Positions 1 to 6,199 of a stretch of DNA of 20,959 bases are shown one piece after another (within the stretch, counting starts at the first letter, position 1; each line of letters opens with the position of its first letter). The stretch spans positions 1-20,959 of the forward strand of contig JAZTXK010000063.1 of the NCBI GenBank assembly GCA_045636385.1, in the 5' to 3' direction. Under the pieces are notes generated by a model. It was not told the DNA's origin. It ran no database searches and saw only the letters and a program-made list of their open reading frames with translations. The position numbers and the translations under genes were made by a program. Source of the stretch: CAG-390 sp045636385 (lineage in GTDB: Bacteria; Bacillota; Clostridia; Oscillospirales; CAG-272).

Positions 1-115
1 AGACGCGCGCCCCAGCTTCGCGAACAGGGGTACGATACCATAGAGAGGTAATGGCAAAATCCCGTTACCATTATGCTCTCTCTCCCGGGTTGGTTCGTCC
101 TTCGGATCGAGTACG
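1..115 (-). other. Unassigned leftward leader or small RNA, cut by window edge
   Basis: This stretch lies just downstream (leftward) of a good minus-strand promoter and has no convincing ORF. Read on the minus strand it can fold into successive hairpins. Near 89-104 a TCG/TCC arm pairs with GGA/CGA around a GAA loop. At 49-68 GGTAACGG pairs with CCATTACC, with flanking GAGAG/CTCTC that could extend it. Near 30-40 GGTA and TACC close a small loop, and CCCC/GGGG closes a hairpin near 10-30. I do not recognise a known riboswitch, T-box, tmRNA, RNase P or SRP signature. It could be the 5' leader of a gene beyond the left edge or a free-standing ncRNA. Confidence 0.3.
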
Positions 116-121
116 TTATAG

Positions 122-150
122 ATTATACACCTTTTGTTTGCTCATAGCAA
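122..150 (-). promoter_or_regulatory. Sigma-A-type promoter, leftward
   Basis: On the minus strand the -35 is TTGCTA (145-150) and the -10 is a perfect TATAAT (122-127), with a 17-bp spacer ending in TG. Transcription would start near 115 and leave the window to the left. It faces away from the pilin gene at 465-803, so it serves something outside the window or the structured element at 1-115. Confidence 0.55.
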
Positions 151-347
151 TTATTGTCGCTGCCTCCCCCGCCGCCAATAATCCGCCTCCTCGATCAAAA
201 ACGGCATTTTTGCCCCGCAAACACAAAATTAAAAATGTCGTTATGAAAAGAAAGCTGTCCTCCGGGCGAAAAAAACAAAAAAGCCTCCCACCGGGGAAGT
301 CCGCCGCCCCGCGCCGATGAACGCGCCGCACGGGATCAAATAAAAAT

Positions 348-370
348 GAAATTTGCCCCCGGCAAATTTC
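348..370. terminator. Perfect inverted repeat, possible terminator
   Basis: GAAATTTGCC (348-357) and GGCAAATTTC (361-370) form a perfect 10-bp stem around a 3-nt CCC centre. On the minus strand it is followed by a T-rich stretch (CATTTTTATTT), so it could be a second terminator behind the pilin gene. The tight loop and interrupted T-tract make this uncertain. The rest of 151-420 shows A-rich and C-rich runs and nothing I can call a gene. Confidence 0.35.
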
Positions 371-420
371 TACCTTAAACGATTTTCCACCCCCACCCGA
401 GCGACATAATTTTTCAGGCA

Positions 421-460
421 AAAAAATAGGCTGATCCATCAATGAATCAGCCTATTTTTC
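421..460 (-). terminator. Rho-independent terminator of the major-type pilin gene
   Basis: A 14-bp perfect stem (422-435 with 446-459) encloses a 10-nt loop. Its outer end is A-tract/T-tract and its core is AGGCTGAT/ATCAGCCT. It begins 5 bases after the stop codon of the minus-strand prepilin gene, as expected for a dedicated terminator of a monocistronic, highly expressed gene. Confidence 0.85.
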
Positions 461-464
461 AAGC

Positions 465-803
465 TTAGTCGACTACCGCGACAGCACCGTCGGTGAAATC
501 GAATTCAAAACCGTGGTAAGGGGAATTGGTCTGCGGTACGATCGTTACGTCCTCGCCGTTCTCCGTGAACGTAAATTCAAAAAGGTTTACGGCGATACCC
601 TCGCCCTCCTCGATCTTTCCGTCTGCAATTACAACTCTGTAAGCATCCTTATAAGCCGAGTTGACCTCCTGGAGAGCAGCCGACTGACGCGACTTTTTAA
701 TGATGCTCGAGAATGTAGGTATCAAAACAGCGGCAAGAATTGCGATAACAGCGATAATGATAACGAGCTCAACCATAGTGAAGCCCTTGCTTTTCATTTT
801 CAT
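465..803 (-). CDS. Type IV prepilin, major-type (PilA/PilE-like)
   Basis: A 112-aa prepilin. The leader is short and basic (MKMKSKG), followed by the classic class III cleavage motif G^FTMVE, with the cut after Gly7, methylatable Phe at +1 and Glu at +5. A ~20-residue hydrophobic helix (VIIIAVIAILAAVLIPTF) follows, then an amphipathic helix (KKSRQSAALQEV) and a short acidic C-terminal domain with no cysteines. The ATG at 803 is preferred over an upstream in-frame ATG at 851 because AAGGAG (815-820) sits just before it and the leader then has normal length. The gene stands alone, with a perfect consensus promoter and its own terminator, and diverges from the operon encoding minor pilins and assembly proteins. 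High expression and small size suggest the main filament subunit. This is inference; it could be another minor pilin. Confidence 0.88.
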   Translation of the reverse strand: MKMKSKGFTMVELVIIIAVIAILAAVLIPTFSSIIKKSRQSAALQEVNSAYKDAYRVVIADGKIEEGEGIAVNLFEFTFTENGEDVTIVPQTNSPYHGFEFDFTDGAVAVVD

Positions 804-867
804 TTTCGAAATTACTCCTTGTAAAATTAAATTTCCGCCGAGGCGACACAAAAAACGTCCCCCGCGG

Positions 868-891
868 GCGCGCAGAGCTTAAAATGCGCGC
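868..891 (-). promoter_or_regulatory. Leader hairpin upstream of the major-type pilin gene
   Basis: GCGCGC (868-873) and GCGCGC (886-891) pair as a 6-bp GC-only stem with a 12-nt loop inside the roughly 125-nt untranslated leader of the minus-strand pilin transcript. A GC-rich stretch and a run of six T follow downstream on that strand, but the T run is about 12 nt from the stem, so it is not a standard attenuator. An mRNA-stabilising 5' structure is possible. Confidence 0.3.
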
Positions 892-934
892 GGAATGCGT
901 TTCTGATTCGTTTTTCGAACCATTATATGACAAA

Positions 935-963
935 ATTATACTACTTCGCTTGCCGTTTGTCAA
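935..963 (-). promoter_or_regulatory. Perfect consensus promoter for the major-type pilin gene
   Basis: On the minus strand, TTGACA (958-963), a 17-bp spacer and TATAAT (935-940): full consensus in both boxes. The transcript would start near 928, giving a leader of about 125 nt before the pilin ATG at 803. Such a strong promoter fits a structural subunit made in bulk. Confidence 0.85.
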
Positions 964-1058
964 TAGTAATTTCAAATTTTCTATATCCAAAAAAGTCACA
1001 AGCTACCCCTTTTTTCAAAAAATGTTACCGTTTTGTGTGATTTTTTTGCTCTTTTCTA

Positions 1059-1087
1059 TTGACTTTACTGTGCGGAAGGTTTATAAT
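1059..1087 (+). promoter_or_regulatory. Promoter of the pilus assembly operon
   Basis: TTGACT (1059-1064), 17-bp spacer, TATAAT (1082-1087). It lies back to back with the divergent pilin promoter, with the two -35 boxes about 95 bp apart. The 804-1174 intergenic stretch therefore holds two promoters and two leaders and no gene. Confidence 0.8.
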
Positions 1088-1114
1088 ATAATATAAATAT
1101 AAATTTAGATTGTT

Positions 1115-1152
1115 TCTGCATTATTTACGTAAGCGCAGATTTTTAACTTACG
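1115..1152 (+). promoter_or_regulatory. Alternative leader hairpins before the pilus operon
   Basis: In the ~80-nt leader, TCTGC (1115-1119) can pair with GCAGA (1135-1139), and CGTAAG (1128-1133) can pair with CTTACG (1147-1152). The two stems overlap and exclude each other. Neither has a T-tract, so any role would be translational or in stability. Short stems of this kind also arise by chance. Confidence 0.2.
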
Positions 1153-1174
1153 AAGACAGAGCAGGAGGAGTATT

Positions 1175-1702
1175 ATGAAACTGATAAAAGGCAAAAATGC
1201 CAACCGCGGCTTTACGCTGGTCGAGCTCATCGTCGTTATGGCGCTCTCGATCATGGTACTTACCCTTATGGTAAGCATGCTGTCGATATTTACCACTAAA
1301 GTCGAGCAAAATAAATTCCACCACGGCTTCTACGACGAAGTTTCCGCCTGCCGCGATGAAATCCAGGAGTGGCTTGCGAAAAAGGATAACAATACGATTG
1401 CTTTAAGTGCAGATATCACTGTTGTTAATCGCGCTGCCGACGAAAGCGGCTACATGCTTCAGTGCGGCACAGATAAAGTCGAGCTTTACGGCTCCGAGTT
1501 CACGGCGACCGGCTCCGATAAGATCTATCTGAATTTTATTGAAAGAATAGAGTTTACTATATTCGACGTTGAAAACAGCAGCGCAGACCTGCGCATTATC
1601 CAATGCGAATTCATTGGCAAGGATCCTTACGATAAAGAGTACAGTCAGTCCATGCTCTTTTGCGTAGAAACGGATGGCTTGATTTTCAAGTATAAACATT
1701 AA
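1175..1702 (+). CDS. Type IV prepilin-like protein (minor pilin)
   Basis: A 175-aa prepilin with a 12-residue basic leader ending in Gly12, then FTLVE at +1 to +5 and a long hydrophobic helix (LIVVMALSIMVLTLMVSMLSIF). The mature part is mixed alpha/beta, has two widely spaced cysteines near the middle and C-terminus plus one near the start of the soluble domain, and is larger than the divergent 112-aa pilin. AGGAGGAG just before the ATG supports the start. It is the first gene of the assembly operon, 26 bp ahead of the next prepilin. Size, operon position and the polar soluble domain suggest a minor pilin (PilV/PilW/GspJ-like) that primes or caps the filament. The exact class cannot be assigned by eye. 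Confidence 0.85.
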   Translation: MKLIKGKNANRGFTLVELIVVMALSIMVLTLMVSMLSIFTTKVEQNKFHHGFYDEVSACRDEIQEWLAKKDNNTIALSADITVVNRAADESGYMLQCGTDKVELYGSEFTATGSDKIYLNFIERIEFTIFDVENSSADLRIIQCEFIGKDPYDKEYSQSMLFCVETDGLIFKYKH

Positions 1703-1728
1703 AATACCGATTTGGAGGTATCTTTAAA

Positions 1729-2196
1729 ATGAAAATAAAAAAATTAAATAAAAAAGGATTCTCCCTCGTCGAGGTTATCATAGCCATGGCAGTCGTAACC
1801 ATCGTAACCCTCACGGCTATCTCGATAATCTACTCGGGAGCGGATCATACAAGAGAAGGAAATGCCCAAAGCAGAGCCCTCTACTTCGTAGCTGATGCAA
1901 TAGAAGCCTTCAAGGCTGCTGAACCTGACCAATTAGGCAATCACTCTGATTTCTATAACGCACTTATGATGACAGGAAAAGACGCTTCGGGAAATATCGT
2001 GTATAGAGACGATGTAACGCCTATTGTCCCTCCTTCGGGTTTTACTTATGCTTTTCAAATCAATGGTAGTAATTGTCGTGTTTATATCAAATTTTCTTCT
2101 CCCAAACCCGGAGCTTATAACGGTATTGAGATCGAAGCCAGAGACAGCAAAGACAATATTATAGATAACTTTTCTTACGAAAAGTCGCCGAGGTGA
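1729..2196 (+). CDS. Type IV prepilin-like protein (minor pilin)
   Basis: A 155-aa prepilin with leader MKIKKLNKKG, cleavage after Gly10, FSLVE motif with Glu at +5, and a hydrophobic helix (VIIAMAVVTIVTLTAISIIY). The soluble domain has one visible cysteine and ends in a basic tail. TTGGAGGT precedes the ATG. The stop codon is only 4 bp before the next start, so the two are probably translationally coupled. PilD, two cistrons after PilM in the same operon, would be the processing enzyme. The PilV/GspI-type minor pilin group is a plausible home. Confidence 0.85.
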   Translation: MKIKKLNKKGFSLVEVIIAMAVVTIVTLTAISIIYSGADHTREGNAQSRALYFVADAIEAFKAAEPDQLGNHSDFYNALMMTGKDASGNIVYRDDVTPIVPPSGFTYAFQINGSNCRVYIKFSSPKPGAYNGIEIEARDSKDNIIDNFSYEKSPR

Positions 2197-2200
2197 AATT

Positions 2201-2836
2201 ATGCATCTTAAAAAGTTACTTAAGGATAAAAAAGGCGCCGCGCTTGAAATGGCGATCATCTTTATGGTCACTATTTTCTGCTTCTGCCTCCTGGTCACTA
2301 CAATGACGCTTACATCGCGGAGCAGAGTTAAGCTTGAAAAAGCGTTTTTGAATATTGATCTTAATACAGATAAGGTCGTAGAAGGATATTTGTTATATCT
2401 TGACGATTTTAATCAAAAGGTTTTGATCAACGGCGCAGCTTGGGATACCGATAAAACAAGCGTGAAAATTTCCGATAATCAACTTAGAGATCAGTGTTCG
2501 TTTATTGCAAGCGGTGCACAGACGTTTTTTCAAATAATAACTCCTGTAGAGGGAGAAGAACCTATCGTCGAGAAATTCGATACCTTTGAGTCTTACATTG
2601 TTGGTAAAGATATGTATGCCAATTACACCGTCGAAGAGGAGAAATTCGAATATAATCTTGCGACTCCTGATCAGATAACATGTACCGTAACTCTTAAGAA
2701 AAACGATGCTACGAAAATTATAATCAGCGTTGTCTTTTTGCGCCAGCATAATCCGTTAACGGACGTAGATGGAAATATACTTGCAGATAGTTATAAAGTC
2801 GAAAAGAAGATCTTAATACTCAATAAATCCGCTTAA
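2201..2836 (+). CDS. Pilin-like membrane protein with off-register Glu (PilX/GspK-like?)
   Basis: A 211-aa protein beginning with a basic stretch and KKGAALEM, then one hydrophobic helix (AIIFMVTIFCFCLLVTTMTL, about residues 17-36) and a ~175-residue soluble domain. It resembles a prepilin, but after Gly12 the residues are A-A-L-E, so the glutamate falls at +4, not +5, and +1 is Ala, not Phe. GspK/PilX-type minor pilins also deviate at Glu5, and the position after two clear minor prepilins supports such a role. Alternatively it is a non-cleaved, bitopic assembly protein standing where PilN would be, next to PilM. GAGGTG precedes the ATG. It is separated from the PilM gene by 21 bp. Confidence 0.7.
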   Translation: MHLKKLLKDKKGAALEMAIIFMVTIFCFCLLVTTMTLTSRSRVKLEKAFLNIDLNTDKVVEGYLLYLDDFNQKVLINGAAWDTDKTSVKISDNQLRDQCSFIASGAQTFFQIITPVEGEEPIVEKFDTFESYIVGKDMYANYTVEEEKFEYNLATPDQITCTVTLKKNDATKIIISVVFLRQHNPLTDVDGNILADSYKVEKKILILNKSA

Positions 2837-2857
2837 AAACAGACAAGGATATTAATT

Positions 2858-4135
2858 ATGGGAATCATGGGAAAACTTAATTATTCTACAACCATCGCGA
2901 TCGATACGCGCCGATCGGCGATTCATTATTATTCGATGCTCGGAAACGATCAGTCGAAGATCGAGCATAGCGTCAAGAATTATTCGGGCTACAGCCTCGA
3001 CGAGAACTTTTACACCCGATTCAAGGAGATAATTGCCGAGTTCGCCGCAGAAACTCCCTCCGAGTCGATCAGAAAGATTTCTCTCATCCTGCCCGACAAC
3101 GCCGTTGCACTTGATACCGTCAACGTGCCCACGATGCGTAAGAAAACCGCAACCGATAACGCGCTCGGACTTGCTCTCGGCGAGATCTACCGCAACTCCA
3201 TCGACCTCAAGATCTCGAGCCACCTTGCGGCGCAAAACAGACAGTATACGACTTACAGCGTTGCCGCAATTCAGAAAAAGATCCTGACCGGCATCTATTC
3301 CGTCTGCGCGGAAAACAAGATGCTCGTCGAGACGACTACCTTCGCCGCAAGCTCGACTGTCGGTGCAGTCGCTTCGCTCAACCCGAAGCTCAAGAACGCG
3401 ACTTATCTCTTCCTTGATATAAAGGATACGTTTTCGCGATTCGTGTTCGTCGTTAACGGCAGAGCCGTTGGATTCTACACCCTCCCCTTCGGTCTTGAGT
3501 TCCTCGACGGTCAGAGATATATCCAGGAGGATATGCTCTTCGACCACACGATGGCAGAGCTGACCGTCATCAATGCTCGCGAGAAGGCAAAATCAAAGAA
3601 GCTGACCGTTCTTGCTGAACAGAGTGACGAAGACGCCGACATGGAAATTTCAGAGGAAGCTCCCGCTCAGGCAGACTCGACCGCCGAGGGCGATGCTGAT
3701 CTCCTCGAGGATGAGGCTGATCAGGAAGATGAAAGCGCCGCAGATCCTGCTGAAACGAGCGCAGATCCTCGTCCCGTCAACCAAAAGGTTCTGGCGAAAA
3801 AGGCTCCCCGCCGTCTCCCCAAGTTTATGCAGAGACCGATCCCCGAAACCCCTGAGCAGATCGTTAACGAGAATTTCAGAGTTTTCGTCAAGTGGGCTCT
3901 TTCGCTTCTTATTTCTAACGAAAAGATACTGACTCTCGGCGCACCCGAGTTCGTTTGTGTAAATATTCCCGCTCATCTTTCTTACGCCATTGACTTTGTC
4001 AACGAGGAAAAGGAAGAGAACGGCATCGAATTCCGCGCATTGGCTGCAAACGATGCGTCTGCGGAGGTTCTTTCGAACCTTGAACTTTACGGCGGATTCT
4101 TCCCCAAGGCGATACATAAGTACACGAAGTTCTGA
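2858..4135 (+). CDS. pilM: PilM-like actin-fold pilus assembly protein with acidic insert
   Basis: A 425-aa cytoplasmic protein. The N-terminus (TTIAIDTRRSAIHYYSM) fits the first phosphate-binding strand-turn of actin-like ATPases, ILPDNAVALDTVNVP (77-91) is a PilM-like region, and YLFLDIKDTFSRFVFVVNGR (183-202) looks like the second phosphate loop. Residues ~255-304 are a highly acidic low-complexity linker, followed by a basic patch (KKAPRRLPKFMQR). The C-terminal lobe resumes at ~330. PilM normally binds the cytoplasmic tail of PilN and links the inner-membrane PilN/PilO complex to PilB/PilC; neither PilN nor PilO is seen here. The acidic linker is unusual for PilM. ATG at 2858 has AAGGA 8 bp upstream; an in-frame ATG at 2867 is an alternative. 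PilM is inferred from fold-like motifs plus operon position between pilins and PilD. Confidence 0.7.
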   Translation: MGIMGKLNYSTTIAIDTRRSAIHYYSMLGNDQSKIEHSVKNYSGYSLDENFYTRFKEIIAEFAAETPSESIRKISLILPDNAVALDTVNVPTMRKKTATDNALGLALGEIYRNSIDLKISSHLAAQNRQYTTYSVAAIQKKILTGIYSVCAENKMLVETTTFAASSTVGAVASLNPKLKNATYLFLDIKDTFSRFVFVVNGRAVGFYTLPFGLEFLDGQRYIQEDMLFDHTMAELTVINAREKAKSKKLTVLAEQSDEDADMEISEEAPAQADSTAEGDADLLEDEADQEDESAADPAETSADPRPVNQKVLAKKAPRRLPKFMQRPIPETPEQIVNENFRVFVKWALSLLISNEKILTLGAPEFVCVNIPAHLSYAIDFVNEEKEENGIEFRALAANDASAEVLSNLELYGGFFPKAIHKYTKF

Positions 4136-4144
4136 GGTGCACTG

Positions 4145-4951
4145 ATGGACGTCTATGAATTGGTCGTTGCCTACGTTTTTGCGGGGCTGTTCGGAATTTG
4201 TATCGGCAGCTTTCTTAACGTAGTCATTTACCGTGTACCAAACGGGATGAGCGTTGCGTTTCCCGGATCACATTGTCCGAAATGCGGATATCAGCTCAAA
4301 TGGTACGATAATATTCCCGTTTTATCTTACCTTATGCTCGGCGGAAAATGCCGAGGCTGCAAAGATCGTATCTCGCCGAGATACGCGACGGTCGAGCTTG
4401 CAAATATGCTGCTGTGGCTACTCTCCGTTGCTCTCTTTTGGGAGCGGAGCATAGTTTTCGCCTGTGTCGCTGCGTTTGCTTCGTCGCTTATGATCTGTGT
4501 GTTTTATATAGATATCGACCATAAGCTCGTGTTCGACAGATTCGTCATAATGATAGGAGTACTCGGAATAGTGGCGATGTTTTTTGATCCCGCTTTCAAA
4601 TGGTATTCACATCTTATCGGCGGAGTGGCAGGATTCGTTACCTTTTATCTTATTGCGTGGGGATTTGAAAAGCTTCGCGGCAAAGAGGGACTTGGTGGCG
4701 GAGATATAAAGCTGACGGCAGTTTGCGGACTTTTGCTTGGATGGGAGAGACTTCTTCTCTCGGTCCTGATAGCAGCCGTGTCTGCAAGTATAGTTCTTGT
4801 GATACTCTCAAAGAGAGCAGAGAGCGAGTCAGGCGACGGAGCGGATATGGAATATCCCTTCGCACCGTTTTTGACCAGCGGCTTTGCGATCGCAATGTTT
4901 TTCGGCGATGCCATTATAAATTGGTATCTTGCATTAATTGGGCTTAATTAA
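4145..4951 (+). CDS. pilD: Prepilin peptidase / N-methyltransferase (PilD)
   Basis: A 268-aa integral membrane aspartic protease (family A24) that removes prepilin leaders and, in two-domain members such as this, methylates the new N-terminus. The N-terminal cytoplasmic domain has two CxxC pairs (C44/C47 and C69/C72) for zinc. Catalytic aspartates lie in YIDIDHKLVFDR (123/125) and GLGGGDIKL (D187). The usual LPD after the first aspartate is VFD here. About seven to eight hydrophobic segments are visible. Length matches the family. It starts 9 bp after the pilM stop with GAGGTG as ribosome site, and the substrate prepilins are in the same operon and divergently next to it. Confidence 0.95.
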   Translation: MDVYELVVAYVFAGLFGICIGSFLNVVIYRVPNGMSVAFPGSHCPKCGYQLKWYDNIPVLSYLMLGGKCRGCKDRISPRYATVELANMLLWLLSVALFWERSIVFACVAAFASSLMICVFYIDIDHKLVFDRFVIMIGVLGIVAMFFDPAFKWYSHLIGGVAGFVTFYLIAWGFEKLRGKEGLGGGDIKLTAVCGLLLGWERLLLSVLIAAVSASIVLVILSKRAESESGDGADMEYPFAPFLTSGFAIAMFFGDAIINWYLALIGLN

Positions 4952-4969
4952 GAAAGGAGCGGTACTGAA

Positions 4970-6184
4970 ATGCCAACCTATAAATACTTAGCACTCAACC
5001 TGCAAAAACAAAAATTCAAGGGTAAGTTTATCGCGGAAGACGAAAAGGATCTCGCGGTTCAGCTTGCCAAGCAAAACCTCTATCTCGTTTCTGCGTCCGA
5101 ATTCAAGGGAGGAACTCCTTCCGCGTTCTGGACTCTCGGAACGGGTAAGGTAGCTCTTGTAGAGCTTACAAGCTTCTGCAGACAGTTTGCGATTATGCTT
5201 TCCTCGGGAATTCAGGTTCTTGACTGTCTGGACATTCTTAAGTCTCAGTCCTTTACCGGCTATTTCAAATCAATTTTGGCGGTTATCGCGGACGACGTTC
5301 GCGCCGGAGATATGCTTGGCGATGCACTCGAAAAGCATAAGAAGGTTTTCCCTGATTTCTTTATCAGTATGTGCCACGTCGGTGAGGCGAGTGGTAAGCT
5401 CGAGAGCGTATTTGTTTCTCTTGCGAATTACTACGAATCCGATTCTGCGATCAGAAGAAAAGCAAAGAGCGCACTGACTTATCCCTCTATCCTTATGACT
5501 ATGACCGTCGGTATCGTTATTTTGATGCTCGCGTTTGTAGTTCCTACCTTCAAGGACGTACTTGTTGACCTCGACGTTCAGCCCACGGGCTTTACGGCTG
5601 TGGTTTACGCGATCTCTGATTTCCTTGTTGCTTATTGGAGATACTTCCTTATCGGCGTTATTCTGCTCGCTGCCACTATTTTCATTATTCTGCAAACCAA
5701 TGGCGGCAAAAATGCATTTGACGTTTTTAAGATCAAAGCGCCTCTCATCGGTAAGATCACTATAGAGCTTATCACCGCGCGCTTTGCAAGAGCGTTCAGC
5801 ATCCTTCTTTCCAGTGGTATGGACCTTGCTACAGCACTCGACGTTACGTCGGTAATTCTTGGTAACCATTATCTTGAAGAAAAGTTTAAGGAAGCTTCCG
5901 AAGAGGTACGTCGCGGCGTTACTCTGACGAATGCATTCAGAAAGTATGATCTTTTCCCTGAAATGCTGATTCAGATGATCATGATCGCGGAAAGCACCAA
6001 CACTCTCGAGGAAGTACTCGGAAGATCCTGCGCTTATTTTGATGAGCAGGTCGAGGTATCTCTTAACAATCTCACGACAAAAATCGAGCCGATTATGCTT
6101 GTAATAATGGGTGCAGTTATCGGATCCTTGTTCCTTGCAGTTTACTCTCCGATGCTTTCGATCATGAACGGACTTAATATTTAA
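4970..6184 (+). CDS. pilC: Type IV pilus inner-membrane platform protein PilC (GspF family)
   Basis: A 404-aa platform protein with the expected duplicated architecture: a short beta-rich N-terminus, then two T2SSF domains (about 65-190 and 268-395). Each carries the family pattern, LSSGIQVLDCLDIL with GEASGKLESV in the first and LSSGMDLATALDV with AESTNTLEEVL in the second. Transmembrane segments lie near 173-195, 222-242 and 373-395. Full family length. AAAGGAG precedes the ATG, 18 bp after pilD. PilC transmits PilB motion to pilin subunits in the membrane. Confidence 0.95.
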   Translation: MPTYKYLALNLQKQKFKGKFIAEDEKDLAVQLAKQNLYLVSASEFKGGTPSAFWTLGTGKVALVELTSFCRQFAIMLSSGIQVLDCLDILKSQSFTGYFKSILAVIADDVRAGDMLGDALEKHKKVFPDFFISMCHVGEASGKLESVFVSLANYYESDSAIRRKAKSALTYPSILMTMTVGIVILMLAFVVPTFKDVLVDLDVQPTGFTAVVYAISDFLVAYWRYFLIGVILLAATIFIILQTNGGKNAFDVFKIKAPLIGKITIELITARFARAFSILLSSGMDLATALDVTSVILGNHYLEEKFKEASEEVRRGVTLTNAFRKYDLFPEMLIQMIMIAESTNTLEEVLGRSCAYFDEQVEVSLNNLTTKIEPIMLVIMGAVIGSLFLAVYSPMLSIMNGLNI

Positions 6185-6199
6185 CGGGAGTGCTGATCA

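Noticed and set aside
51..442. Small open frames on both strands in the first 440 bases
   Set aside because: Low-complexity, Arg/Lys/Pro-rich translations with no ribosome site or motif; the region looks intergenic.
2852..3547. Minus-strand 231-aa open frame opposite pilM
   Set aside because: Shadow frame with no start signal; the plus frame has ribosome site, operon spacing and PilM-like motifs.
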